Below are positions 51,597-61,752 of a DNA stretch of 64,000 bases, one piece after another. Source of the stretch: Bradyrhizobium sp. 138 (GTDB taxonomy: Bacteria > Pseudomonadota > Alphaproteobacteria > Rhizobiales > Xanthobacteraceae); assembly GCF_023074075.1 (NCBI RefSeq), contig NZ_JADPKT010000084.1, forward strand, positions 1-64,000, read 5' to 3'. The number at the start of each line of letters is the position of its first letter. Position 1 is the stretch's first letter. Position numbers and translations under genes: made by a program. The notes below the pieces were generated by a model, which saw only the letters and a list, made by a program, of their open reading frames with translations, did not search any database and was not told the origin of the DNA.

Positions 51597-51599
51597 GTC

Positions 51600-52016
51600 T
51601 TAGGTGTCGCTCCACGGGTTGAGAAGTGGGACGCCTGTAGGTTCAAAATCTCCTACGTTGCGCGTGGCGATCGTCAAGCCGTGAACAAGCGCGGTTGCGG
51701 CGATCAAAGCGTCGCGTTCTGCCCTCGGATTGGGAACGTGAAGTTGAGCGCAGCGCTGCGCCACGGCCGTGTCGATGGGCAGGATGCGGTCTTCAAATCG
51801 AGCCAGAATGTGATCGTCGATCCAGGCGCGCAAGACGGCACCCTGCTTGACGTCCTTGCGCTCGATCAAGCGTGCACCAAGTTCAATTTCGAGTATGGAA
51901 ATTGCGGATATGAAGAAGTTCGCCGCGGGAATCGCGTTGGCCCAAGTGACGACATTGCGATCGGCCTTATCCGGCCGCCTCAGTTCGGAGATGACATTAG
52001 TGTCCAGCAGAAACAT
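51600..52016 (-). CDS. VapC-like PIN-domain toxin
   Basis: A 138-residue PIN-domain ribonuclease. The acidic residues are in place: LLDTNVISE (Asp5-type position), the Glu of SILEIELGARL, Asp in PRAERDALIAATAL and the last near NVGDFEP. ATG 52016 overlaps the antitoxin stop by one base (TGATG), so antitoxin comes first and the two are coupled. The pair lies between glpR and glpD on the opposite strand. Confidence 0.9.
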   Translation of the reverse strand: MFLLDTNVISELRRPDKADRNVVTWANAIPAANFFISAISILEIELGARLIERKDVKQGAVLRAWIDDHILARFEDRILPIDTAVAQRCAQLHVPNPRAERDALIAATALVHGLTIATRNVGDFEPTGVPLLNPWSDT

Positions 52017-52267
52017 CACTCGAGATCAGCGGGCCGTGAGATTCCGCCGGTGATGCGAGGCGGATCGAAATCGAAATCCGCGTTCGCCTGTGCCAGGACT
52101 TCGGCAAGGCTCATGTGCCCGCCGCTCAGGCGCAGATAGTCTTCGATGCTCAGCAGGACATGGGCCGGACGGCCGCGGTCCGTGATGAAGACGGGTCCCT
52201 TCGACGCTGCCTTCTTGGCGCCGCTCGTATCCTGATTGAACTCTCGGCTGGTCAGGGTGGTGACCAT
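52016..52267 (-). CDS. Phd/YefM-family antitoxin
   Basis: An 83-residue antitoxin. The Phd/YefM DNA-binding N-terminus is clear (SREFNQDTSGAKKAASKGPVFITDRGRPAHVLLSIEDYLRL in overlapping blocks). The C-terminus is acidic and partly disordered (ANADFDFDPPRITGG), as needed for toxin neutralisation. It precedes the VapC-like gene in the same two-gene operon; the combination of Phd-type antitoxin and PIN toxin is common. Confidence 0.88.
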   Translation of the reverse strand: MVTTLTSREFNQDTSGAKKAASKGPVFITDRGRPAHVLLSIEDYLRLSGGHMSLAEVLAQANADFDFDPPRITGGISRPADLE

Positions 52268-52440
52268 CGTCCGCGCCTCTCCTCGCCAACAATGCTTACC
52301 CGCAATTATATGTAGCTATGTTGCTACAATCAAGCTCGGCGTTGGAATGCTGACGGTGCCGATCAGTCCGGCTGACTGCCTCAAAAATTTGTCCCTGCTC
52401 GTGCTGATTTTTCAGTCGCATTGACGGAGAAAAAAATCCG

Positions 52441-52509
52441 CTTTCATTTCCTTTCTCCTCTCTTTCATCTTGCTTTCGTTTTTCGGTGTGATCTAATCAA
52501 AAACGAAAG
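52441..52509 (+). promoter_or_regulatory. CTTTC repeat array and inverted repeat before glpD (probable GlpR operator)
   Basis: CTTTC occurs at 52441, 52451, 52462 and 52473, that is at 10, 11 and 11 base intervals, close to one helical turn. The last copy is part of CTTTCGTTTTT (52473-52483), which has a perfect inverted partner AAAAACGAAAG (52499-52509) across 15 bases. Tandem, helically phased TTTC-type repeats are typical of DeoR-family operators. The array ends 32 bases before the glpD start. Confidence 0.6.
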
Positions 52510-52541
52510 TAACCGCTCGAAGAACGGGCGGTCGTCGGGGG

Positions 52542-54092
52542 ATGCGTCTGTTGGAGCGTATTTTCGACCTCGCCATCATCGGAGGCGGTGTTAACGGCTG
52601 CGGCATCGCGCGTGACGCGGTGGGCCGCGGCAACACGGTTTTCCTGTGCGAAATGAACGATCTGGCGAGCGGGACGTCGTCCTGGTCGACCAAGCTGGTG
52701 CATGGCGGCCTGCGCTATCTCGAATATTACGAGTTTCGCCTGGTCCGCGAGGCGCTGATCGAGCGCGAGATCCTCTGGGGCATCGCGCCCCACATCATCC
52801 GCCCCCTGCGTTTCGTTCTGCCGCATCACGCGGGACTGCGCCCCGCCTGGCTGCTGCGTCTCGGCCTCTTCCTTTATGACCACATCGGCGGCCGTCATCT
52901 GCTGCCAGCGACCCGCACGGTCGATCTTGGGCGTGACGAGGTCGGCAAGCCGCTGATCCCGAATCGCTATGCCCGCGCGTTCGAATATTCCGATTGCTTC
53001 GTCGACGACGCGCGGCTCGTCGTGCTCAACGCACGCGATGCCGCCGACAAGGGCGCCGAGATCCGGACCCGCACCCGCGCCACCGAGATCCGCCAATCCG
53101 GCGGCCTCTGGACCGTCGGCATGGTCAACACGCTCACCGGCGAGCGCTCGCAGATCCAGGCCCGCGCGCTGGTCAATGCCGGCGGCCCCTGGGTCGAGGA
53201 CGTGCTCGGCCGCGGCGCCGGCGTCAATGCGAAAGCCAAGGTGCGCCTGGTGCAGGGCTCGCACATCGTGGTCAGGAAGCTCTACGACCACGACCGCGCT
53301 TACATGTTCCAGAACGCGGACGGCCGCATCATCTTCGTGATCCCGTACCAGGACGATTTCACGCTGATCGGCACCACCGACCGCGATTATGACGGTGATC
53401 CCGCCAAGGTGAAGGCGACGCCTGAGGAGATCCAGTATCTCTGCACGGCCGCCAGCGAATATCTGGCCAAGCCGGTGACGCCGGACGACGTGGTCTGGAC
53501 CTATTCCGGCGTACGCCCGCTCTACGACGACGGCGCCAGCGAGGCCAAGGCCGCGACGCGCGACTACGTGTTCGAGCTCGACACGCCCGGCGGCGTGCCG
53601 TTGCTCTCGATCTATGGCGGCAAGATCACGACCTATCGCCGCCTTGCCGAAGAAGCGTTGGAGCGGCTCGCGCCCTATCTGCGCAGCGCGAAGGCGCGCG
53701 AGGGCTGGACCGGCAAATGGCCGCTGCCTGGCGGCGACATGAATGTGTCCGACATCGACGGGCTGATCGCCGAGCTGCAGCGTGGCTATCCCTTCCTCAG
53801 CCACGAGCATGCGCGACGTCTCGCCCGCGCCTATGGCACCAAGGCCGTCAAGCTGCTCGGCGACGCGAAATCGGCGGCCGATCTCGGCCAGTCCTTTGGT
53901 GCGACGCTGAGCGAGCGCGAGGTCCGCTACCTCATGGCCAATGAATGGGCCGTGACCGCCGATGACGTGGTCTGGCGCCGTTCCAAGCTCGGCCTGCGAC
54001 TATCTGCCGATGAGATCGCCGTGCTTGACGACTGGATCAGGACCCACGCCGTGCCGCAAACTCCCCTGCTGGAAGCGGGAGGACGCTCATGA
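52542..54092 (+). CDS. glpD: Glycerol-3-phosphate dehydrogenase, FAD-dependent
   Basis: Oxidises sn-glycerol 3-phosphate to dihydroxyacetone phosphate and passes electrons to quinone at the inner membrane. It is 516 residues, close to E. coli GlpD (501). The FAD motif IIGGGVNGCGIARDA and the block ASGTSSWSTKLVHGGLRYLE are hallmarks. The later GTTDRDYDG and YSGVRPLYDD regions form the substrate site. It is first of the glpDSTPQUV operon and overlaps glpS by four bases (ATGA). Confidence 0.95.
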   Translation: MRLLERIFDLAIIGGGVNGCGIARDAVGRGNTVFLCEMNDLASGTSSWSTKLVHGGLRYLEYYEFRLVREALIEREILWGIAPHIIRPLRFVLPHHAGLRPAWLLRLGLFLYDHIGGRHLLPATRTVDLGRDEVGKPLIPNRYARAFEYSDCFVDDARLVVLNARDAADKGAEIRTRTRATEIRQSGGLWTVGMVNTLTGERSQIQARALVNAGGPWVEDVLGRGAGVNAKAKVRLVQGSHIVVRKLYDHDRAYMFQNADGRIIFVIPYQDDFTLIGTTDRDYDGDPAKVKATPEEIQYLCTAASEYLAKPVTPDDVVWTYSGVRPLYDDGASEAKAATRDYVFELDTPGGVPLLSIYGGKITTYRRLAEEALERLAPYLRSAKAREGWTGKWPLPGGDMNVSDIDGLIAELQRGYPFLSHEHARRLARAYGTKAVKLLGDAKSAADLGQSFGATLSEREVRYLMANEWAVTADDVVWRRSKLGLRLSADEIAVLDDWIRTHAVPQTPLLEAGGRS

Positions 54093-55165
54093 CCGTGACA
54101 CTCGACCACGTGACCCGGACAGTCGAGGGCGTCGAGCATATCCGCGACGTCTCACTGACGCTCGAGAGCGGCACGTTGAACGTGCTGCTCGGGCCGACGC
54201 TGTCAGGCAAGACCTCGATCATGCGGCTGCTCGCCGGGCTCGACAAGCCGACCACGGGCAAGGTGGTGGTGAACGGCAAGGACGTCACTGGCGCCGACGT
54301 GCGCCAGCGTTCGGTCGCGATGGTCTACCAGCAGTTCATCAACTACCCCTCGCTCACGGTCTACGAGAATATCGCCTCGCCCCTGCGCGTGCAGGGCAAG
54401 CCGCGTGGCGAGATCGAGGCGCGCGTCGCGGAGGCCGCCAAGCTGCTGCGGCTCGAACCCTTCCTGAAGCGCACGCCGCTTCAGCTCTCCGGCGGGCAGC
54501 AGCAGCGCACCGCGATCGCACGCGCACTGGTCAAGGGCGCCGACCTGGTGCTGCTCGACGAGCCGCTTGCCAATCTCGATTACAAGCTCCGCGAGGAGCT
54601 CCGCGCCGAGCTGCCGCGCATCTTCGAGGCCTCGGGTGCGATCTTCGTCTATGCCACCACCGAACCGACCGAGGCGCTTTTGCTCGGCGGCAACACGGTG
54701 TGCATGTGGGAGGGTGAGGCGCTGCAGATGGGCGAGACCGCCAACGTCTATCGCCGGCCGCAGACGCTGCGCGTCGCCCAGGTCTTCTCGGATCCGCCGC
54801 TCAACCTGGTGGGCCTCGAGAAGGGTGATGGCATGGTGCAATATGCCGGCGGCAGCGCTGCACCGGCGTCTGGACTTTATGCGGGACTTTCCGACGGATT
54901 CTATCGCGTCGGCTTCCGTGCCCACCAGCTTGGCCTTGCCAACGGCCAGACAGACCGCCACGCCTTCCACGCCACTGTCACGGTGACCGAGATCACCGGT
55001 TCGGAGAGTTTCGTGCATCTGACCCGCGACGGATCGAACTGGGTGGCGGTGCTGCACGGCGTGCACGAGTTCGAGCCCGGCCAGACGCTCGACGCCGTGC
55101 TCGATCCCAACGACGTCTTCGTGTTCGATGCGGCCGACCGTCTGGTCGCCGCGCCGAGTTCTTGA
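54089..55165 (+). CDS. glpS: Glycerol ABC transporter ATP-binding protein GlpS
   Basis: One of two ATPases of the glycerol importer, MalK/UgpC-like, 358 residues. Walker A is GPTLSGKT (35-42), the signature LSGGQ is intact (133-137) and Walker B is LVLLDE (153-158). The switch His of the H-loop is replaced: the usual YVTHDQTEA reads YATTEPTEA, Thr191 at the His position. The partner GlpT has the His but lacks the signature, so together they would make one good ATP site. A C-terminal regulatory OB-like domain follows. Its start overlaps the glpD stop. Confidence 0.92.
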   Translation: MTVTLDHVTRTVEGVEHIRDVSLTLESGTLNVLLGPTLSGKTSIMRLLAGLDKPTTGKVVVNGKDVTGADVRQRSVAMVYQQFINYPSLTVYENIASPLRVQGKPRGEIEARVAEAAKLLRLEPFLKRTPLQLSGGQQQRTAIARALVKGADLVLLDEPLANLDYKLREELRAELPRIFEASGAIFVYATTEPTEALLLGGNTVCMWEGEALQMGETANVYRRPQTLRVAQVFSDPPLNLVGLEKGDGMVQYAGGSAAPASGLYAGLSDGFYRVGFRAHQLGLANGQTDRHAFHATVTVTEITGSESFVHLTRDGSNWVAVLHGVHEFEPGQTLDAVLDPNDVFVFDAADRLVAAPSS

Positions 55166-55177
55166 GGGAGGTGCGAT

Positions 55178-56262
55178 ATGGCCCGCATTGACCTCGTCGA
55201 TCTCGCCCATTCCTACGGCGGCAATGACGCGCCGCAGGACAGTTTTGCGCTAAAGCCTGTCACCATGACCTGGCGGCAGGGCGGCGCCTACGCGCTGCTC
55301 GGCCCCTCCGGCTGCGGCAAGACTACGCTGCTCAACGTCATCTCCGGCATCATCACGCCATCGCGGGGGAGAATCCTGTTCGACGGCAAGGACATCACAC
55401 CGCTGTCAACCCAGAAGCGCAACATCGCCCAGGTGTTCCAGTTTCCGGTGATCTACGACACCATGACGGTGGGGCAGAATTTGGCGTTTCCGCTGAAGAA
55501 CCGCGGTGTCCCGAAGGCCGAGGTCGACAAGCGCGTTGCCGAGATCGGCCGCCTGCTCGATCTCGAACCCTATCTGAACCGCAAGGCGACGCGCCTCACG
55601 GCTGACGCCAAGCAGAAGATCTCGCTCGGCCGCGGCCTCGTCCGCTCCGACGTCGCCGCCGTGCTGTTCGACGAGCCGCTGACGGTGATCGATCCCGAGC
55701 TGAAATGGCAGCTCCGCTCCAAGCTGAAGGCGCTGCATCGCGAGCTCGACCTCACGATGATCTACGTCACCCACGACCAGACCGAGGCGCTGACCTTCGC
55801 CGACACGGTGGTCGTCATGCATGATGGCCGCGTCGTGCAGAGCGGCACGCCGGCCGAGCTGTTCGACAAGCCGGCGCACACCTTCGTCGGTTATTTCATC
55901 GGCTCTCCCGGCATGAACATCCTGCCGGCCGAGGTGAGGGGGCGCGAGGCCAACGTCGGTGGCCACGTCATCGCGCTTAACCGCGCTTACGACAATCTGC
56001 CTGCCGGTGCGAAGATCGAAATCGGCGTCCGTCCCGAATTCGTGGAGGCCGTCGCGCCTGCGCCGGGCCTGCTCACCGCAAGAATCGAGCGCCTCGACGA
56101 TCTCGGCCGCATCCGTTTTGCGCGAGCGCGCTTCGGTGACGCCAAGCTCGCGGCGCGCGCGCCCGCGGGGTTCACCAGCTCGGACGGCATGGCCGGACTG
56201 AAATTCGATCCGTCGCATGTCCACGTCTACGCCGACAGCCTTCTGGTGGAGGGAGCCGTCTG

Positions 56263-56263
<1 letters not shown>
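55178..56263 (+). CDS. glpT: Glycerol ABC transporter ATP-binding protein GlpT
   Basis: Second ATPase of the importer, 361 residues (not the E. coli GlpT antiporter). Walker A is GPSGCGKT (42-49), Walker B VLFDE (162-166) and the H-loop His199 (YVTHDQTEA) is present. The signature is lost: LSGGQKQR is replaced by LTADAKQK (140-147), and the D-loop reads VID instead of NLD. A C-terminal domain follows. It starts 12 bases after glpS. It is followed by glpP with one shared base (TGATGG). Confidence 0.92.
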
Positions 56264-57236
<973 letters not shown>

Positions 57237-57237
<1 letters not shown>

Positions 57238-58043
57238 TGCACTCGATCCCCGGCCGCCGCCTCATCATGGGGCTGTTCCTGATCTTCCTGCTGCTGCCGA
57301 TCTACTGGCTCGTCAACATGAGCTTCAAGACCAACGCCGAGATCGTCTCGACGATGACGCTGTGGCCGCACACCCCGACGCTGCAGCACTACAAGCGCAT
57401 CTTCACCGACGAGAGCTGGTATTCCGGCTACATCAACTCGCTGGAATACGTCGTTCTCAACACCATCATCTCGATCTCGGTGGCGCTGCCGGCGGCCTAC
57501 GCGTTCTCGCGCTACCGCTTCCTCGGCGACAAGCATCTGTTCTTCTGGCTGCTGTCGAACCGCATGGCGCCGGCCGCGGTCTATGCGCTGCCGTTCTTCA
57601 ACCTCTATTCGGCGATTGGCCTGTTCGATACGCCCTGGGCGGTTGCACTCGCGCATTGCATCTTCAACGTTCCGCTGGCGGTGTGGATCCTCGAAGGCTT
57701 CGTCTCCGGCGTGCCGCGCGAGATCGACGAGACCGCCTTCCTCGACGGCTATTCCTTTCCGCGTTTCTTCATCAAGATCCTGGTGCCCTTGATCGCGAGC
57801 GGCATCGGCGTCGCCGCCTTCTTCTGCTTCATGTTCTCCTGGGTCGAACTCCTGCTCGCGCGCACGCTGACCTCGGTGTCGGCCAAGCCGATCGCGGCGA
57901 TCATGACGCGCACGGTGTCGGCATCGGGCATGGACTGGGGCCTCTTGGCAGCCGCCGGCGTGCTCACCATCATCCCGGGCGCGCTCGTGATCTGGTTCGT
58001 CCGCAACTACATCGCGAGCGGTTTCGCGCTCGGTCGCGTCTAA
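57237..58043 (+). CDS. glpQ: Glycerol ABC transporter permease GlpQ
   Basis: Second permease, 268 residues, MalG-like, with six membrane segments. The EAA-loop is IDETAFLDGYSFPRFFIKILVPL, the contact site for the ATPase. It is not the glycerophosphodiesterase that has the same name in E. coli. It overlaps glpP by one base and is followed by the small membrane protein gene after 11 bases. Confidence 0.92.
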
Positions 58044-58054
58044 AGGAGGCATCA

Positions 58055-58384
58055 ATGGAATCCATCGCATGGATGGCCTGGACGCTGCCGACGGCGATCT
58101 TCTTCGCCGCGCTCGCCTGCACGCTTGCCGTGATGACGTGGCTTGCGGCGGTCTATCCCGAGGCTGAACGCGTCGGTGTGCTCAGTATTCCGACGACGCG
58201 CGGCGACCGCCTGTTCATTTCGCTGATATCAGCGGCGGTCATCCACCTTCTCTGGATCGGCTTCTTCGGCACCGATGCGATCGCAACGCTGCCGATCGGC
58301 GAGGAGGGCGTCGAAATCTCGCGCCTGTGGCTCGCAAGTGGAATTTCGCTGGTGACGGCCGTGCTCATATTCCGCACGGTCTGA
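58055..58384 (+). CDS. glpU: Small membrane protein of the glycerol transporter operon (DUF2160-type, GlpU)
   Basis: A 109-residue integral membrane protein with about three segments (AWTLPTAIFFAALACTLAVMTWLAAV; LFISLISAAVIHLLWIGFFG; LWLASGISLVTAVLIF). It has the pattern of the DUF2160 proteins always seen with this transporter. AAAGGAGGC lies before ATG 58055. Its role in transport is not known. Confidence 0.85.
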   Translation: MESIAWMAWTLPTAIFFAALACTLAVMTWLAAVYPEAERVGVLSIPTTRGDRLFISLISAAVIHLLWIGFFGTDAIATLPIGEEGVEISRLWLASGISLVTAVLIFRTV

Positions 58385-58460
58385 AGCTCGCGAAGGGACG
58401 GCCAGGCCCGGGGGCAATCCGGGTCTGTATAAAAGTTTGTCGCTGCAACGGAGGAACAAC

Positions 58461-60257
58461 ATGCGACAGTTTAGGAGAAGGAAAGGTCCATTGACGAAGA
58501 GCAGTTTTCTGACCATGTCCAGCGTCGCCGCGATTGTCGCGGTGTCGTTCGCCGTCTCGGCGCCGGTCCGCGCCGCCGACGACGCCGTGATCCAGAAGTG
58601 GATCGCGGAATTCACGCCCTCGACGCTGTCGAAGGAAGACCAGAAGAAGGAGCTGGAGTGGTTCGCCAAGGCAGCCGAGCCGTTCAAGGGCATGGAGATC
58701 AACGTCGTCTCCGAGACCATCACCACCCACGAATATGAATCGCAGACGCTGGCCAAGGCGTTCTCCGAGCTCACCGGCATCAAGCTCAAGCACGACCTCA
58801 TCCAGGAAGGTGACGTCGTCGAGAAGCTGCAGACCCAGATGCAGTCCGGCAAGAACGTCTACGACGGCTGGATCAACGACTCCGACCTGATCGGCACGCA
58901 TTTCCGCTACGGCCAGACCGTCGTGCTGTCAGACTACATGACGGGCGAGGGCAAGGACGTCACCGACCCCATGCTCGACGTCAACGACTTCATCGGCAAG
59001 TCGTTCACGACCGGCCCCGACGGCAAGCTCTATCAGCTGCCCGACCAGCAGTTCGCGAACCTCTATTGGTTCCGCTACGACTGGTTCACCAACGCTGACT
59101 ACAAGGCCAAGTTCAAGGCCAAATATGGCTACGAGCTCGGCGTGCCCGTGAACTGGTCCGCCTATGAGGACATCGCCGAGTTCTTCACCAACGACATCAA
59201 GGAGATCAACGGCGTCAAGGTCTACGGCCATATGGACTATGGCAAGAAGGACCCCTCGCTCGGATGGCGTTTCACCGACGCCTGGCTCTCGATGGCCGGC
59301 AACGGTGACAAGGGCATTCCGAACGGCCTGCCGGTCGACGAATGGGGCATCCGCATGGAAGGCTGCCGCCCGGTCGGCTCGTCGGTGGAACGTGGTGGCG
59401 ACACCAACGGTCCGGCCGCGGTCTACTCGATCACCAAATATCTCGACTGGCTGAAGAAGTACGCACCGCCGCAGGCCCAGGGCATGACGTTCTCCGAGGC
59501 AGGTCCGGTGCCGGCGCAGGGCAACATCGCCCAGCAGATGTTCTGGTACACCGCCTTCACCGCCGACATGGTGAAGCCGGGCATCGCCGTGATGAACGCG
59601 GACGGTACGCCGAAATGGCGTATGGCGCCCTCGCCGCACGGTTCGTACTGGAAGGAAGGCATGAAGCTCGGCTATCAGGACGCCGGCTCCGTGACGCTGC
59701 TCAAGTCGACCCCGGCGGATCGCCGCAAGGCAGCCTGGCTCTATCTCCAGTTCATCATCTCCAAGTCGGTGAGCCTGAAGAAGAGCCATGTCGGTCTCAC
59801 CTTCATCCGTGAATCCGACATCTGGGACAAGTCGTTCACCGAGCGCGCGCCGAAGCTCGGCGGCCTGATCGAGTTCTACCGCTCGCCCGCGCGCGTGCAG
59901 TGGACCCCGACCGGCAACAACGTGCCCGACTATCCGAAGCTCGCGCAGCTGTGGTGGCAGAACATCGGCGATGCGTCGTCCGGTGCGAAGACGCCACAAG
60001 CCGCGATGGATGCCCTCGCGGCGGCTCAGGACTCCGTCATGGAGCGCCTGGAGAAGTCCGGCGTGCAGGGCGCCTGCGGTCCGAAGCTCCACAAGAAGGA
60101 GAAGCCGGAATACTGGTTCGCGAAGGCCGAGAAGGACGGCACCATCGCGCCCCAGCGCAAGCTCGCCAACGAGAAGCCGAAGGGCGAGACGGTCGACTAC
60201 GACACCCTGATCAAGTCGTGGCCGGCCACTCCCCCGAAGCGCGCGGAAGCGAAGTAA
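58461..60257 (+). CDS. glpV: Glycerol ABC transporter substrate-binding protein GlpV
   Basis: Periplasmic binding protein of 598 residues, unusually long for the class. ATG 58461 is preceded by CGGAGGAAC; a signal peptide is visible (hydrophobic SVAAIVAVSFAVSAP, then VRAAD). The mature protein has the two-lobed type II periplasmic-binding fold (family 1 extracellular solute-binding protein). Trp/Tyr-rich segments such as NLYWFRYDW and QQMFWYTAF may line the binding site. It is last in the operon; a strong terminator follows. Confidence 0.92.
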   Translation: MRQFRRRKGPLTKSSFLTMSSVAAIVAVSFAVSAPVRAADDAVIQKWIAEFTPSTLSKEDQKKELEWFAKAAEPFKGMEINVVSETITTHEYESQTLAKAFSELTGIKLKHDLIQEGDVVEKLQTQMQSGKNVYDGWINDSDLIGTHFRYGQTVVLSDYMTGEGKDVTDPMLDVNDFIGKSFTTGPDGKLYQLPDQQFANLYWFRYDWFTNADYKAKFKAKYGYELGVPVNWSAYEDIAEFFTNDIKEINGVKVYGHMDYGKKDPSLGWRFTDAWLSMAGNGDKGIPNGLPVDEWGIRMEGCRPVGSSVERGGDTNGPAAVYSITKYLDWLKKYAPPQAQGMTFSEAGPVPAQGNIAQQMFWYTAFTADMVKPGIAVMNADGTPKWRMAPSPHGSYWKEGMKLGYQDAGSVTLLKSTPADRRKAAWLYLQFIISKSVSLKKSHVGLTFIRESDIWDKSFTERAPKLGGLIEFYRSPARVQWTPTGNNVPDYPKLAQLWWQNIGDASSGAKTPQAAMDALAAAQDSVMERLEKSGVQGACGPKLHKKEKPEYWFAKAEKDGTIAPQRKLANEKPKGETVDYDTLIKSWPATPPKRAEAK

Positions 60258-60282
60258 GCGGCGCGTAGCGTCATCAAATGCG

Positions 60283-60313
60283 AAAGGCCGGGAGCGATCC
60301 CGGCCTTTTTCTT
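60283..60313 (+). terminator. Rho-independent terminator of the glycerol operon
   Basis: AAAGGCCGGGA (60283-60293), loop GCGA and TCCCGGCCTTT (60298-60308) form an 11-base perfect stem followed by a T-rich run. It is 26 bases after glpV. Confidence 0.9.
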
Positions 60314-60344
60314 TTTCGGTGAGTTCGTTGCGCTGTCTCCCCGC

Positions 60345-60458
60345 CGTCATTGCGAGCGCAGCGAAGCAATCCAGAGTCTCTCCGCAGAGGCAGTCTGGAT
60401 TGCTTCGTCGCCAGCGCAAAATTGCTTCGCAATTTGTCGCGGGCTCCTCGCAATGACG
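60345..60458. repeat. Palindromic intergenic repeat, family A (copy 3, expanded)
   Basis: Begins CGTCATTGCGAGCGCAGCG and ends GCTCCTCGCAATGACG, with the usual AAGCAATCCAGA and TCTGGATTGCTT arms. A second small hairpin, AAATTGC-TTC-GCAATTT, is nested in the right half and absent from the other copies. Confidence 0.8.
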
Positions 60459-60474
60459 GAGGAGAGAGCGGAAG

Positions 60475-61575
60475 TCACTCCGCCGGCTCGGCCGCCAGCG
60501 TCGGGTAGTCCGTGTAGCCCTTCGCGCCGCCGCCGTAGAACGTGGTCTTGTCCCAGTCGTTCAGCGCTACGCCCTGCTTCAGCCGCTCGACGAGGTCGGG
60601 GTTGGAGATGAACGGCTTGCCGAAGGCGATCAGATCGGCGGCGTTCGCGTCCAGCACCTTGCTGGCGAGATCGAAATCATAGCCGTTGTTGGCGATGTAG
60701 GCGCCGGAGAAGCGCTTGCGCAAGGACGCGTAGTCGAACGGCGCAATGTCGCGCGGCCCGCCGGTCGCGCCTTCGACGACATGGAGATAGACCGGCTTGA
60801 GCGCGCTGAGGCCGTCGACGATATGGTCGTACAGGGCCTGCGGATTGGAATCCGAGATGTCGTTGGCCGGCGTCACCGGCGAGATGCGGATGCCGGTGCG
60901 GTCAGTGCCGGCTTCGGCCACGACGGCCTTGGAGACCTCCAGCATCAGCCGGGCGCGGTTCTCGATAGAGCCGCCATAGGCATCCGTGCGCTTGTTGGTG
61001 CCGTCCTTGGCGAACTGCTCGAGCAGGTAGCCGTTGGCACCGTGGATCTCGACGCCGTCGAAGCCGGCCTCGAGCGCATTCTTCGTCGCGCGCTTGAAGT
61101 CGTCGATGATTCCCGGAATCTCGGAAAGCGCGAGCGCGCGCGGCTCGGAGACGTCGGCGAAGGTGCCGTTCACGAAAGTCTTGCCCTTGGCGCGGATCGC
61201 GCTCGGTGCCACCGGGGCTGCACCGCCGGCCTGCAGATCGACATGCGAGATGCGGCCGACATGCCAGAGCTGGATGAAGATCTTGCCGCCACGCTCATGC
61301 ACGCGATCGGTGACCTTGCGCCAGCCGGCGACCTGCTCCTTGCTGTAGATGCCGGGGGTGTCCTGGTAGCCTTGCCCTTGCTGCGAGACCTGGCTCGCTT
61401 CGGTGATCAGAAGCCCTGCGGTGGCGCGCTGACCGTAATAGTCGGCGGCGAGCGGGCTGGGCACGAATGTGCCGGGCGCGGCGCGGTTGCGCGTCAGCGG
61501 CGCCATCACGAAACGGTTCGCAAGCGTGATCGGACCGAGCTTATAGGTCTCAAACAATTTGGTTGGACGGCTCAT
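60475..61575 (-). CDS. nemA: Old yellow enzyme-family alkene reductase (NemA-like)
   Basis: FMN- and NAD(P)H-dependent reductase of activated C=C bonds or nitro compounds, cytoplasmic. It is 366 residues, the usual length. Motifs are NRFVMAPLTRNRA, HVGRISH, the flavin/substrate site HGANGYLLEQF and the GGSIENRARL block. It starts at ATG 61575 with a weak ribosome-binding site. It is a single gene; no TetR-type NemR is adjacent in this window, so its control is unknown. Confidence 0.92.
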   Translation of the reverse strand: MSRPTKLFETYKLGPITLANRFVMAPLTRNRAAPGTFVPSPLAADYYGQRATAGLLITEASQVSQQGQGYQDTPGIYSKEQVAGWRKVTDRVHERGGKIFIQLWHVGRISHVDLQAGGAAPVAPSAIRAKGKTFVNGTFADVSEPRALALSEIPGIIDDFKRATKNALEAGFDGVEIHGANGYLLEQFAKDGTNKRTDAYGGSIENRARLMLEVSKAVVAEAGTDRTGIRISPVTPANDISDSNPQALYDHIVDGLSALKPVYLHVVEGATGGPRDIAPFDYASLRKRFSGAYIANNGYDFDLASKVLDANAADLIAFGKPFISNPDLVERLKQGVALNDWDKTTFYGGGAKGYTDYPTLAAEPAE

Positions 61576-61752
61576 TGGCAATGTTTCCAGCGGTGAGAGG
61601 TGTGGAACAGTTGTGCATCGCGACATCAGGCGCAAGAGTGGAGCCATACTCAAAGTGCAGCCTAGCCACGCGGCAACGCCGCGTAGCATAATTCATGTGC
61701 AATTTCGGCCGCGGCAGGAGAATTCCGCTGCGCGGCCGTGCGATTTGGCAAA

